A stretch of 64,000 nucleotides of DNA from Oscheius dolichura. Its lineage: Eukaryota; Nematoda; Chromadorea; Rhabditida; Rhabditidae. The translations under genes were made by a program, and so were the position numbers. The number at the start of each line of letters is the position of its first letter. The first letter of the stretch is position 1. The DNA lies in contig OW051493.1 of assembly GCA_932521035.1 (NCBI GenBank), forward strand, positions 10,562,001 through 10,626,000, given 5' to 3'. Positions 1-10,370 of this stretch are shown piece after piece. The notes beneath the pieces were generated by a model. That model did not search any database. It saw only the letters and a list, made by a program, of their open reading frames with translations, and had not been told where the DNA came from.

Positions 1-944
1 CCATCAATTTTTTAGGGCTAACGGGTTCTTCCTTCAATTTTTTAGGGCTAACGGATTCTACCATCAATTTTTTAGGGCTAGCGGAATCTACCATCAATTT
101 TTTAGGGCTAACGGATTCCTCCTTCCATTTTTTAGGGCTAACGGGTTCTTCCTTCAATTTTTTAGGGCTAACGGATTCCTCCTTCCATTTTTTAGGGCTA
201 ACGGATTCTACCATCAATTTTTTAGGGCTAACGGATTCTACCATCAATTTTTTAGGGCTAGCGGATTCCTCCTTCCATTTTTTAGGGCTAACGGGTTCTT
301 CCTTCAATTTTTTAGGGCTAACGGATTCCTCCTTCCATTTTTTAGGGCTAACGGATTCTACCATCAATTTTTTAGGGCTAACGGATTCTACCATCAATTT
401 TTTAGGGCTAACGGATTCTACCATCAATTTTTTAGGGCTAGCGGATTCCTCCTTCCATTTTTTAGGGCTAACGGGTTCTTCCTTCAATTTTTTAGGGCTA
501 ACGGATTCCTCCTTCCATTTTTTAGGGCTAACGGATTCTACCATCAATTTTTTAGGGCTAACGGAATCTACCATCAATTTTTTAGGGCTAACGGATTCTA
601 CCATCAATTTTTTAGGGCTAACGGATTCTACCATCAATTTTTTAGGGCTAGCGGATTCCTCCTTCCATTTTTTAGGGCTAACGGATTCCTCCTTCCATTT
701 TTTAGGGCTAACGGATTCTACCATCAATTTTTTAGGGCTAGCGGATTCCTCCTTCCATTTTTTAGGGCTAACGGATTCCTCCTTCCATTTTTTAGGGCTA
801 ACGGATTCTACCATTAATTTTTTAGGGCTAACGGATTCTACCATTAATTTTTTAGGGCTAACGGATTCTACCATTAATTTTTTAGGGCTAACGGGTTCTA
901 CCATCAATTTTTTAGGGCTAACGGGTTCTACCATTAATTTTTTT
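1..944. repeat. Array A, left subdomain without frame-breaking units
   Basis: About 31 uninterrupted 30-bp units. Here every unit keeps TTTTTTAGGG; the TTTTGTAGGG form common later is absent. Tails alternate between CTACCATCAA, CCTCCTTCCA and CTTCCTTCAA, and the CTAGCGG variant is frequent (for example near 80, 260 and 440). The first 31-bp GTGGCC unit ends this subdomain at 945. Confidence 0.85.
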
Positions 945-2266
945 GTGGCCAACGGATTCTACCATCAATTTTTTAGGGCTAGCGGATTCCTCCTTCCATT
1001 TTTTAGGGCTAACGGATTCCTCCTTCCATTTTTTAGGGCTAACGGATTCTACCATTAATTTTTTAGGGCTAACGGATTCTACCATTAATTTTTTAGGGCT
1101 AACGGGTTCTACCATCAATTTTTTAGGGCTAACGGGTTCTACCATTAATTTTTTTGTGGCCAACGGATTCTACCATCAATTTTTTAGGGCTAACGGATTC
1201 TACCATTAATTTTGTAGGGCTAACGGATTCCTCCTTCTATTTTTTAGGGCTAACGGAATCTACCATCAATTTTTTAGGGCTAACGGATTCTACCATTAAT
1301 TTTTTAGGGCTAACGGGTTCTACCATCAATTTTTTAGGGCTAACGGGTTCTACCATCAATTTTTTAGGGCTAACGGATTCCTCCTTCTATTTTTTAGGGC
1401 TAACGGGTTCTACCATCAATTTTTTAGGGCTAACGGATTCCTCCTTCTATTTTTTAGGGCTAACGGATTCTACCATTAATTTTGTAGGGCTAACGGGTTC
1501 TACCATCAATTTTTTAGGGCTAACGGATTCTACCATTAATTTTTTAGGGCTAACGGATTCTACCATTAATTTTGTAGGGCTAACGGGTTCTACCATTAAT
1601 TTTGTAGGGCTAACGGGTTCTACCATCAATTTTTTAGGGCTAACGGATTCCTCCTTCTATTTTTTAGGGCTAACGGATTCTACCATTAATTTTTTAGGGC
1701 TAACGGGTTCTACCATCAATTTTGTAGGGCTAACGGGTTCTACCATCAATTTTTTAGGGCTAACGGGTTCTACCATCAATTTTTTAGGGCTAACGGATTC
1801 CTCCTTCTATTTTTTAGGGCTAACGGATTCTACCATTAATTTTTTAGGGCTAACGGATTCCTCCTTCTATTTTTTAGGGCTAACGGGTTCTACCATTAAT
1901 TTTTTAGGGCTAACGGATTCGACCATCAATTTTTTAGGGCTAACGGATTCTACCATCAATTTTTTAGGGCTAACGGGTTCTACCATCAATTTTGTAGGGC
2001 TAACGGGTTCTACCATCAATTTTTTAGGGCTAACGGATTCTACCATTAATTTTTTAGGGCTAACGGATTCTACCATTAATTTTGTAGGGCTAACGGGTTC
2101 TACCATTAATTTTGTAGGGCTAACGGGTTCTACCATCAATTTTTTAGGGCTAACGGATTCCTCCTTCTATTTTTTAGGGCTAACGGATTCTACCATTAAT
2201 TTTTTAGGGCTAACGGATTCCTCCTTCTATTTTTTAGGGCTAACGGGTTCTACCATTAATTTTTTT
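945..2266. repeat. Array A, subdomain with TTTTGTAGGG units and a 510-bp offset copy
   Basis: Bounded by GTGGCC units at 945, 1156 and 2267. TTTTGTAGGG units first appear here and the tail CCTCCTTCTA largely replaces CCTCCTTCCA after about 1230. Roughly 200 bp around 1501-1695 recurs at 2011-2205, an offset of 510 bp (17 units), with sequence diverging on both sides. This fits an internal duplication by slippage or unequal exchange. Confidence 0.8.
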
Positions 2267-2340
2267 GTGGCCAACGGATTCTACCATCAATTTTTTAGGG
2301 CTAACGGATTCTACCATTATTTTTGTAGGGCCAACGGATT

Positions 2341-3600
2341 CCTCCTTCCATTTTTTAGGGCTAACGGGTTCTACCATCAATTTTGTAGGGCTAACGGGTT
2401 CCTCCTTCCATTTTTTAGGGCTAACGGGTTCTTCCATCAATTTTTTAGGGCTAGCGGATTCCTCCTTCCATTTTTTAGGGCTAACGGGTTCTTCCTTCAA
2501 TTTTTTAGGGCTAACGGATTGTACCATCACTTTTTTAGGGCTAACGGATTCTACCATTAATTTTCTAGGGCTAACGGATTCTACCATCAATTTTGTAGGG
2601 CTAACGGATTCTACCATCAATTTTGTAGGGCTAACGGATTCTACCATTAATTTTCTAGGGCTAACGGATTCTACCATCAATTTTGTAGGGCTAACGGATT
2701 CTACCATCAATTTTGTAGGGCTAACGGATTCTACCATCAATTTTCTAGGGCTAACGGATTCTACCATCAATTTTGTAGGGCTAACGGATTCTACCATCAA
2801 TCTTGTAGGGCTAACGGATTCTACCATCAATTTTGTAGGGCTAACGGATTCTACCATCAATCTTGTAGGGCTAACGGATTCTACCATCAATTTTTTAGGG
2901 CGAACGGATTCTACCATCAATTTTTTAGGGCTAACGGATTCCACCATCAATTTTGTAGGGCTAACGGGTTCCTCCTTCCATTTTTTAGGGCTAACGGGTT
3001 CTACCATCAATTTTGTAGGGCTAACGGGTTCCTCCTTCCATTTTTTAGGGCTAACGGGTTCTTCCATCAATTTTTTAGGGCTAGCGGATTCCTCCTTCCA
3101 TTTTTTAGGGCTAACGGGTTCTTCCTTCAATTTTTTAGGGCTAACGGATTGTACCATCACTTTTTTAGGGCTAACGGATTCTACCATTAATTTTCTAGGG
3201 CTAACGGATTCTACCATCAATTTTGTAGGGCTAACGGATTCTACCATCAATTTTGTAGGGCTAACGGATTCTACCATTAATTTTCTAGGGCTAACGGATT
3301 CTACCATCAATTTTGTAGGGCTAACGGATTCTACCATCAATTTTGTAGGGCTAACGGATTCTACCATCAATTTTCTAGGGCTAACGGATTCTACCATCAA
3401 TTTTGTAGGGCTAACGGATTCTACCATCAATCTTGTAGGGCTAACGGATTCTACCATCAATTTTGTAGGGCTAACGGATTCTACCATCAATCTTGTAGGG
3501 CTAACGGATTCTACCATCAATTTTTTAGGGCGAACGGATTCTACCATCAATTTTTTAGGGCTAACGGATTCCACCATCAATTTTTTAGGGCTAACGGGTT
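2341..3600. repeat. 630-bp tandem duplication (21 A units, two copies)
   Basis: Copies 2341-2970 and 2971-3600 match unit by unit at an offset of 630 bp. Shared rare markers include CGAACGG (2901 and 3531), GTACCATCAC (2521 and 3151) and paired TCTTGTAGGG units. I saw one substitution, G at 2955 versus T at 3585, in the last unit. The same 21-unit set appears singly inside the segments starting at 4700 and 6382, so it is an older module that was doubled here. Confidence 0.88.
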
Positions 3601-3617
3601 CTACCATTAATTTTTTT

Positions 3618-4845
3618 GTGGCCAACGGATTCTACCATCACTTTTTTAGGGCTAACGGAATCTACCATCAATTTTTTAGGGCTAACGGATTCTACCATCA
3701 ATTTTGTAGGGCTAACGGATTCTACCATCAATTTTGTAGGGCTAACGGATTCTACCATCAATCTTGTAGGGCTAACGGATTCTACCATTAATTTTGTAGG
3801 GCTAACGGGTTCTACCATTAATTTTGTAGGGCTAACGGGTTCTACCATCAATTTTTTAGGGCTAACGGATTCCTCCTTCTATTTTTTAGGGCTAACGGAT
3901 TCTACCATTAATTTTTTAGGGCTAACGGATTCCTCCTTCTATTTTTTAGGGCTAACGGGTTCTACCATTAATTTTTTTGTGGCCAACGGATTCTACCATC
4001 AATTTTTTAGGGCTAACAGATTCTACCATTATTTTTGTAGGGCCAACGGATTCCTCCTTCCATTTTTTAGGGCTAACGGGTTCTACCATCAATTTTGTAG
4101 GGCTAACGGGTTCCTCCTTCCATTTTTTAGGGCTAACGGGTTCTTCCATCAATTTTTTAGGGCTAGCGGATTCCTCCTTCCATTTTTTAGGGCTAACGGG
4201 TTCTTCCTTCAATTTTTTAGGGCTAACGGATTGTACCATCACTTTTTTAGGGCTAACGGATTCTACCATTAATTTTCTAGGGCTAACGGATTCTACCATC
4301 AATTTTGTAGGGCTAACGGATTCTACCATCAATTTTGTAGGGCTAACGGATTCTACCATCAATTTTTTAGGGCTAACGGATTCCTCCTTCCATTTTTTAG
4401 GGCTAACGGATTCCTCCTTCCATTTTTTAGGGCTAACGGATTCCTCCTTCCATTCTTTAGGGCTAACGGATTCTACCATCAATTTTGTAGGGCTAACGGA
4501 TTCTACCATCAATCTTGTAGGGCTAACGGATTCTACCATCAATTTTGTAGGGCTAACGGATTCTACCATCAATCTTGTAGGGCTAACGGATTCTACCATC
4601 AATTTTTTAGGGCGAACGGATTCTACCATCAATTTTTTAGGGCTAACGGATTCCTCCTTCTATTTTTTAGGGCTAACGGGTTCTACCATTAATTTTTTTG
4701 TGGCCAACGGATTCTACCATCAATTTTTTAGGGCTAACGGATTCTACCATTATTTTTGTAGGGCCAACGGATTCCTCCTTCCATTTTTTAGGGCTAACGG
4801 GTTCTGCCATCAATTTTGTAGGGCTAACGGATTCTACCATCAATT
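3618..4845. repeat. Higher-order block, first copy of the 3605-bp-offset pair
   Basis: The stretch beginning at the GTGGCC unit at 3618 recurs at 7223 with the same internal spacing of 31-bp units (361 then 721 bp). It continues to about 4845/8450 before the units diverge, and the identity also extends a little left of 3618. The single difference I noticed is A at 4018 (CTAACAGA) where the other copy has G at 7623. It contains a CATTCTTTAGGG unit near 4451 that also marks its relatives near 6131 and 8056. Confidence 0.85.
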
Positions 4846-6381
4846 TTTTAGGGCTAACGGATTCCACCATCAATTTTGTAGGGCTAACGGGTTCCTCCTT
4901 CCATTTTTTAGGGCTAACGGGTTCTACCATCAATTTTGTAGGGCTAACGGGTTCCTCCTTCCATTTTTTAGGGCTAACGGGTTCTTCCATCAATTTTTTA
5001 GGGCTAGCGGATTCCTCCTTCCATTTTTTAGGGCTAACGGGTTCTTCCTTCAATTTTTTAGGGCTAACGGATTGTACCATCACTTTTTTAGGGCTAACGG
5101 ATTCTACCATTAATTTTCTAGGGCTAACGGATTCTACCATCAATTTTGTAGGGCTAACGGATTCTACCATCAATTTTGTAGGGCTAACGGATTCTACCAT
5201 TAATTTTCTAGGGCTAACGGATTCTACCATCAATTTTGTAGGGCTAACGGATTCTACCATCAATTTTGTAGGGCTAACGGATTCTACCATCAATTTTCTA
5301 GGGCTAACGGATTCTACCATCAATTTTGTAGGGCTAACGGATTCTACCATCAATCTTGTAGGGCTAACGGATTCTACCATCAATTTTGTAGGGCTAACGG
5401 ATTCTACCATCAATCTTGTAGGGCTAACGGATTCTACCATCAATTTTTTAGGGCGAACGGATTCTACCATCAATTTTTTAGGGCTAACGGATTCCACCAT
5501 CAATTTTTTAGGGCTAACGGGTTCTACCATTAATTTTTTTGTGGCCAACGGATTCTACCATCACTTTTTTAGGGCTAACGGAATCTACCATCAATTTTTT
5601 AGGGCTAACGGATTCTACCATCAATTTTGTAGGGCTAACGGATTCTACCATCAATTTTGTAGGGCTAACGGATTCTACCATCAATCTTGTAGGGCTAACG
5701 GATTCTACCATTAATTTTGTAGGGCTAACGGGTTCTACCATTAATTTTGTAGGGCTAACGGGTTCTACCATCAATTTTGTAGGGCTAACGGGTTCCTCCT
5801 TCCATTTTTTAGGGCTAACGGGTTCTTCCATCAATTTTTTAGGGCTAGCGGATTCCTCCTTCCATTTTTTAGGGCTAACGGGTTCTTCCTTCAATTTTTT
5901 AGGGCTAACGGATTGTACCATCACTTTTTTAGGGCTAACGGATTCTACCATTAATTTTCTAGGGCTAACGGATTCTACCATCAATTTTGTAGGGCTAACG
6001 GATTCTACCATCAATTTTGTAGGGCTAACGGATTCTACCATCAATTTTTTAGGGCTAACGGATTCCTCCTTCCATTTTTTAGGGCTAACGGATTCCTCCT
6101 TCCATTTTTTAGGGCTAACGGATTCCTCCTTCCATTCTTTAGGGCTAACGGATTCTACCATCAATTTTGTAGGGCTAACGGATTCTACCATCAATCTTGT
6201 AGGGCTAACGGATTCTACCATCAATTTTGTAGGGCTAACGGATTCTACCATCAATCTTGTAGGGCTAACGGATTCTACCATCAATTTTTTAGGGCGAACG
6301 GATTCTACCATCAATTTTTTAGGGCTAACGGATTCCTCCTTCTATTTTTTAGGGCTAACGGGTTCTACCATTAATTTTTTT
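4700..6381. repeat. Pair of 841-bp higher-order segments
   Basis: GTGGCC units at 4700, 5541 and 6382 delimit two segments of exactly 841 bp (27 units of 30 plus one of 31). They are not identical to each other. The first carries the GTTCTGCC marker (4801) and the 21-unit module. The second begins like the 3618 segment and then jumps into the part that follows 3979. The first segment is repeated at 6382-7222, giving a 1682-bp offset. Confidence 0.85.
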
Positions 6382-8450
6382 GTGGCCAACGGATTCTACC
6401 ATCAATTTTTTAGGGCTAACGGATTCTACCATTATTTTTGTAGGGCCAACGGATTCCTCCTTCCATTTTTTAGGGCTAACGGGTTCTGCCATCAATTTTG
6501 TAGGGCTAACGGATTCTACCATCAATTTTTTAGGGCTAACGGATTCCACCATCAATTTTGTAGGGCTAACGGGTTCCTCCTTCCATTTTTTAGGGCTAAC
6601 GGGTTCTACCATCAATTTTGTAGGGCTAACGGGTTCCTCCTTCCATTTTTTAGGGCTAACGGGTTCTTCCATCAATTTTTTAGGGCTAGCGGATTCCTCC
6701 TTCCATTTTTTAGGGCTAACGGGTTCTTCCTTCAATTTTTTAGGGCTAACGGATTGTACCATCACTTTTTTAGGGCTAACGGATTCTACCATTAATTTTC
6801 TAGGGCTAACGGATTCTACCATCAATTTTGTAGGGCTAACGGATTCTACCATCAATTTTGTAGGGCTAACGGATTCTACCATTAATTTTCTAGGGCTAAC
6901 GGATTCTACCATCAATTTTGTAGGGCTAACGGATTCTACCATCAATTTTGTAGGGCTAACGGATTCTACCATCAATTTTCTAGGGCTAACGGATTCTACC
7001 ATCAATTTTGTAGGGCTAACGGATTCTACCATCAATCTTGTAGGGCTAACGGATTCTACCATCAATTTTGTAGGGCTAACGGATTCTACCATCAATCTTG
7101 TAGGGCTAACGGATTCTACCATCAATTTTTTAGGGCGAACGGATTCTACCATCAATTTTTTAGGGCTAACGGATTCCACCATCAATTTTTTAGGGCTAAC
7201 GGGTTCTACCATTAATTTTTTTGTGGCCAACGGATTCTACCATCACTTTTTTAGGGCTAACGGAATCTACCATCAATTTTTTAGGGCTAACGGATTCTAC
7301 CATCAATTTTGTAGGGCTAACGGATTCTACCATCAATTTTGTAGGGCTAACGGATTCTACCATCAATCTTGTAGGGCTAACGGATTCTACCATTAATTTT
7401 GTAGGGCTAACGGGTTCTACCATTAATTTTGTAGGGCTAACGGGTTCTACCATCAATTTTTTAGGGCTAACGGATTCCTCCTTCTATTTTTTAGGGCTAA
7501 CGGATTCTACCATTAATTTTTTAGGGCTAACGGATTCCTCCTTCTATTTTTTAGGGCTAACGGGTTCTACCATTAATTTTTTTGTGGCCAACGGATTCTA
7601 CCATCAATTTTTTAGGGCTAACGGATTCTACCATTATTTTTGTAGGGCCAACGGATTCCTCCTTCCATTTTTTAGGGCTAACGGGTTCTACCATCAATTT
7701 TGTAGGGCTAACGGGTTCCTCCTTCCATTTTTTAGGGCTAACGGGTTCTTCCATCAATTTTTTAGGGCTAGCGGATTCCTCCTTCCATTTTTTAGGGCTA
7801 ACGGGTTCTTCCTTCAATTTTTTAGGGCTAACGGATTGTACCATCACTTTTTTAGGGCTAACGGATTCTACCATTAATTTTCTAGGGCTAACGGATTCTA
7901 CCATCAATTTTGTAGGGCTAACGGATTCTACCATCAATTTTGTAGGGCTAACGGATTCTACCATCAATTTTTTAGGGCTAACGGATTCCTCCTTCCATTT
8001 TTTAGGGCTAACGGATTCCTCCTTCCATTTTTTAGGGCTAACGGATTCCTCCTTCCATTCTTTAGGGCTAACGGATTCTACCATCAATTTTGTAGGGCTA
8101 ACGGATTCTACCATCAATCTTGTAGGGCTAACGGATTCTACCATCAATTTTGTAGGGCTAACGGATTCTACCATCAATCTTGTAGGGCTAACGGATTCTA
8201 CCATCAATTTTTTAGGGCGAACGGATTCTACCATCAATTTTTTAGGGCTAACGGATTCCTCCTTCTATTTTTTAGGGCTAACGGGTTCTACCATTAATTT
8301 TTTTGTGGCCAACGGATTCTACCATCAATTTTTTAGGGCTAACGGATTCTACCATTATTTTTGTAGGGCCAACGGATTCCTCCTTCCATTTTTTAGGGCT
8401 AACGGGTTCTGCCATCAATTTTGTAGGGCTAACGGATTCTACCATCAATT
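6382..8450. repeat. Second copies of the 841-bp and 3605-bp-offset blocks
   Basis: 6382-7222 repeats 4700-5540, and 7223 to about 8450 repeats 3618 to about 4845. GTGGCC units at 7223, 7584 and 8305 keep the 361 and 721-bp spacing of the first copy. After about 8450 the unit order changes and a new 691-bp segment runs to 8996, including a single CCCCCTTCCA unit near 8649. Confidence 0.83.
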
Positions 8451-8995
8451 TTGTAGGGCTAACGGATTCTACCATCAATTTTTTAGGGCTAACGGATTCT
8501 ACCATCAATTTTGTAGGGCTAACGGATTCCTCCTTCCATTTTTTAGGGCTAACGGATTCTACCATCAATTTTTTAGGGCTAGCGGATTCCTCCTTCCATT
8601 TTTTAGGGCTAACGGATTCTACCATCAATTTTTTAGGGCTAACGGATTCCCCCTTCCATTTTTTAGGGCTAACGGATTCTACCATCAATTTTTTAGGGCT
8701 AGCGGATTCCTCCTTCCATTTTTTAGGGCTAACGGATTCCTCCTTCCATTTTTTAGGGCTAACGGATTCTACCATCAATTTTGTAGGGCTAACGGATTCT
8801 ACCATCAATCTTGTAGGGCTAACGGATTCTACCATCAATTTTGTAGGGCTAACGGATTCTACCATCAATCTTGTAGGGCTAACGGATTCTACCATCAATT
8901 TTTTAGGGCGAACGGATTCTACCATCAATTTTTTAGGGCTAACGGATTCCACCATCAATTTTTTAGGGCTAACGGGTTCTACCATTAATTTTTTT

Positions 8996-9872
8996 GTGGC
9001 CAACGGATTCTACCATCACTTTTTTAGGGCTAACGGATTCTACCATCAATTTTCTTGTGGCCAACGGATTCTACCATCACTTTTTTAGGGCTAACGGGTT
9101 CCTCCTTCTATTTTTTAGGGCTAACGGGTTCTACCATCAATTTTTTTGTGGCCAACGGATTCTACCATCACTTTTTTAGGGCTAACGGGTTCCTCCTTCT
9201 ATTTTTTAGGGCTAACGGGTTCTACCATCAATTTTATTGTGGCCAACGGATTCTACCATCACTTTTTTAGGGCTAACGGGTTCCTCATTCTATTTTTTAG
9301 GGCTAACGGATTCTACCATCAATTTTATTGTGGCCAACGGATTCTACCATCACTTTTTTAGGGCTAACGGGTTCCTCATTCTATTTTTTAGGGCTAACGG
9401 GTTCTACCATCAATTTTTTTGTGGCCAACGGGTTCTACCATCAATTTTTTAGGGCTAACGGATTCTACCATCAATTTTTTAGGGCTAACGGATTCTACCA
9501 TCAATTTTTTAGGTCTAACGGATTCCTCCTTCTATTTTTTAGGGCTAACGGATTCCTCCTTCTATTTTTTAGGGCTAACGGGTTCTACCATTAATTTTTT
9601 TGTGGCCAACGGATTCTTCCATCAATTTTGTAGGGCTAACGGGTTCTACCATCAATTTTGTAGGGCTAACGGGTTCCTCCTTCCATTTTTTAGGGCTAAC
9701 GGATTCTTCCATCAATTTTTTAGGGCTAACGGATTCTACCATCAATTTTTTTGTGGCCAACGGATTCTACCATCAATTTTTTAGGGCTAACGGATTCTAC
9801 CATCAATTTTTTAGGGCTAACGGATTCTACCATCAATTTTTTTGTGGCTAACGGATTCTACCATCAATTTTT
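8996..9872. repeat. Edge of array A: 91-bp trimeric higher-order repeat
   Basis: The 31-bp GTGGCC unit becomes much denser here: 8996, 9057, 9148, 9239, 9330, 9421, 9602, 9753, and a GTGGCT form at 9844. Four consecutive intervals from 9057 to 9421 are exactly 91 bp (31 + 30 + 30), so a three-unit repeat has been tandemly amplified. Small changes mark the copies: TTTCTTGTGG at 9051, TTTATTGTGG near 9233 and 9324, and CCTCATTC tails at 9283 and 9374. The GTGGCT unit at 9844 looks like a recombinant of the GTGGCC and GGGCTA forms. Confidence 0.85.
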
Positions 9873-9880
9873 CGAAAGAG
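9868..9880. other. Junction between array A and array B
   Basis: The last A unit stops within its T-tract (CATCAATTTTT, last T at 9872) and the next base begins CGAAAGAGC, the middle of a 32-bp B unit. No unique bases, target-site duplication or transposon end lie between them. The break is off-phase in both units, which suggests non-homologous joining or a recombination breakpoint within short homology. Mechanism is inference; the position is read directly. Confidence 0.92.
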
Positions 9881-10370
9881 CATTCCGTTTTTAGCTGGTG
9901 GACACGAAAGAGCATTCCGTTTTTAGCTGGTGGACACGAAAGAGCATTCCGTTTTTAGCTGGTGGACACGAAAGAGCATTCCGTTTTTAGCTGGTGGACA
10001 CGAAAGAGCATTCCGCTTTAGCTGGTGGACACGAAGGAGCATTCCGTTTTTAGCTGGTGGACACGAAAGAGCATTCCGCTTTAGCTGGTGGACACGAAGG
10101 AGCATTCCGTTTTTAGCTGGTGGACACGAAGGAGCATTCCGTTTTTAGCTGGTGGACACGAAGGAGCATTCCGTTTTTAGCTGGTGGACACGAAGGAGCA
10201 TTCCGTTTTTAGCTGGTGGACACGAAGGAGCATTCCGTTTTTAGCTGGTGGACACGAAAGAGCTTTCCGCTTTAGCTGGTGGACACGAAGGAGCATTCCG
10301 TTTTTAGCTGGTGGACACGAAAGAGCTTTCCGCTTTAGCTGGTGGACACGAAGGAGCATTCCGGTTTTAG
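9873..10370. repeat. Array B, junction-proximal P-only zone with 31-bp units
   Basis: The first roughly 500 bp of array B contain only P-type units. Four of them carry CCGCTTTAG instead of CCGTTTTTAG (near 10013, 10076, 10268 and 10330), giving 31-bp units. I did not see this shortened form elsewhere; near 24570 a CCGCTTTTAG keeps the normal length. AAAGAG units are common here. The first Q unit follows a CCGGTTTTAG unit and starts near 10371. Confidence 0.85.

Larger units (their letters stand above)
1..9872. repeat. Array A: 30-bp tandem satellite, about 328 units
   Basis: The sequence is a continuous head-to-tail array of a 30-bp unit, core TTTTTTAGGGCTAACGG followed by ATTCTACCATCAA. Main variable sites are the T-tract (TTTTTTAG, TTTTGTAG, TTTTCTAG, TCTTGTAG), GGATTC versus GGGTTC, CTAACGG versus CTAGCGG, and the tail CTACCATC versus CCTCCTTC or CTTCCTTC. 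Almost all differences are substitutions; the only recurrent length change is a 31-bp unit containing GTGGCC, seen 18 times plus one GTGGCT form. GC is about 37% by counting the consensus. No unique sequence interrupts it. It starts before base 1 and ends abruptly at 9872. Class (eukaryotic satellite or minisatellite) is inferred from structure; I recognise no named family. Confidence 0.97.

Noticed and set aside
1154..8988. Long open frames in array A (up to about 508 codons plus strand, 461 minus strand) as genes
   Set aside because: They are pure decapeptide repeats, overlap on both strands, begin and end at the frame-shifting 31-bp units, and lack any non-repeat domain, leader or promoter. 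A 30-bp period without stops explains them.
1..9872. True interstitial telomere repeat tract
   Set aside because: TTTAGGG occurs once per 30-bp unit and never as consecutive telomere heptamers, so only a resemblance can be claimed.
9868..9880. Transposon insertion or attachment site at the A/B junction
   Set aside because: No terminal inverted repeats, target-site duplication or element sequence is present; it is a direct joint.
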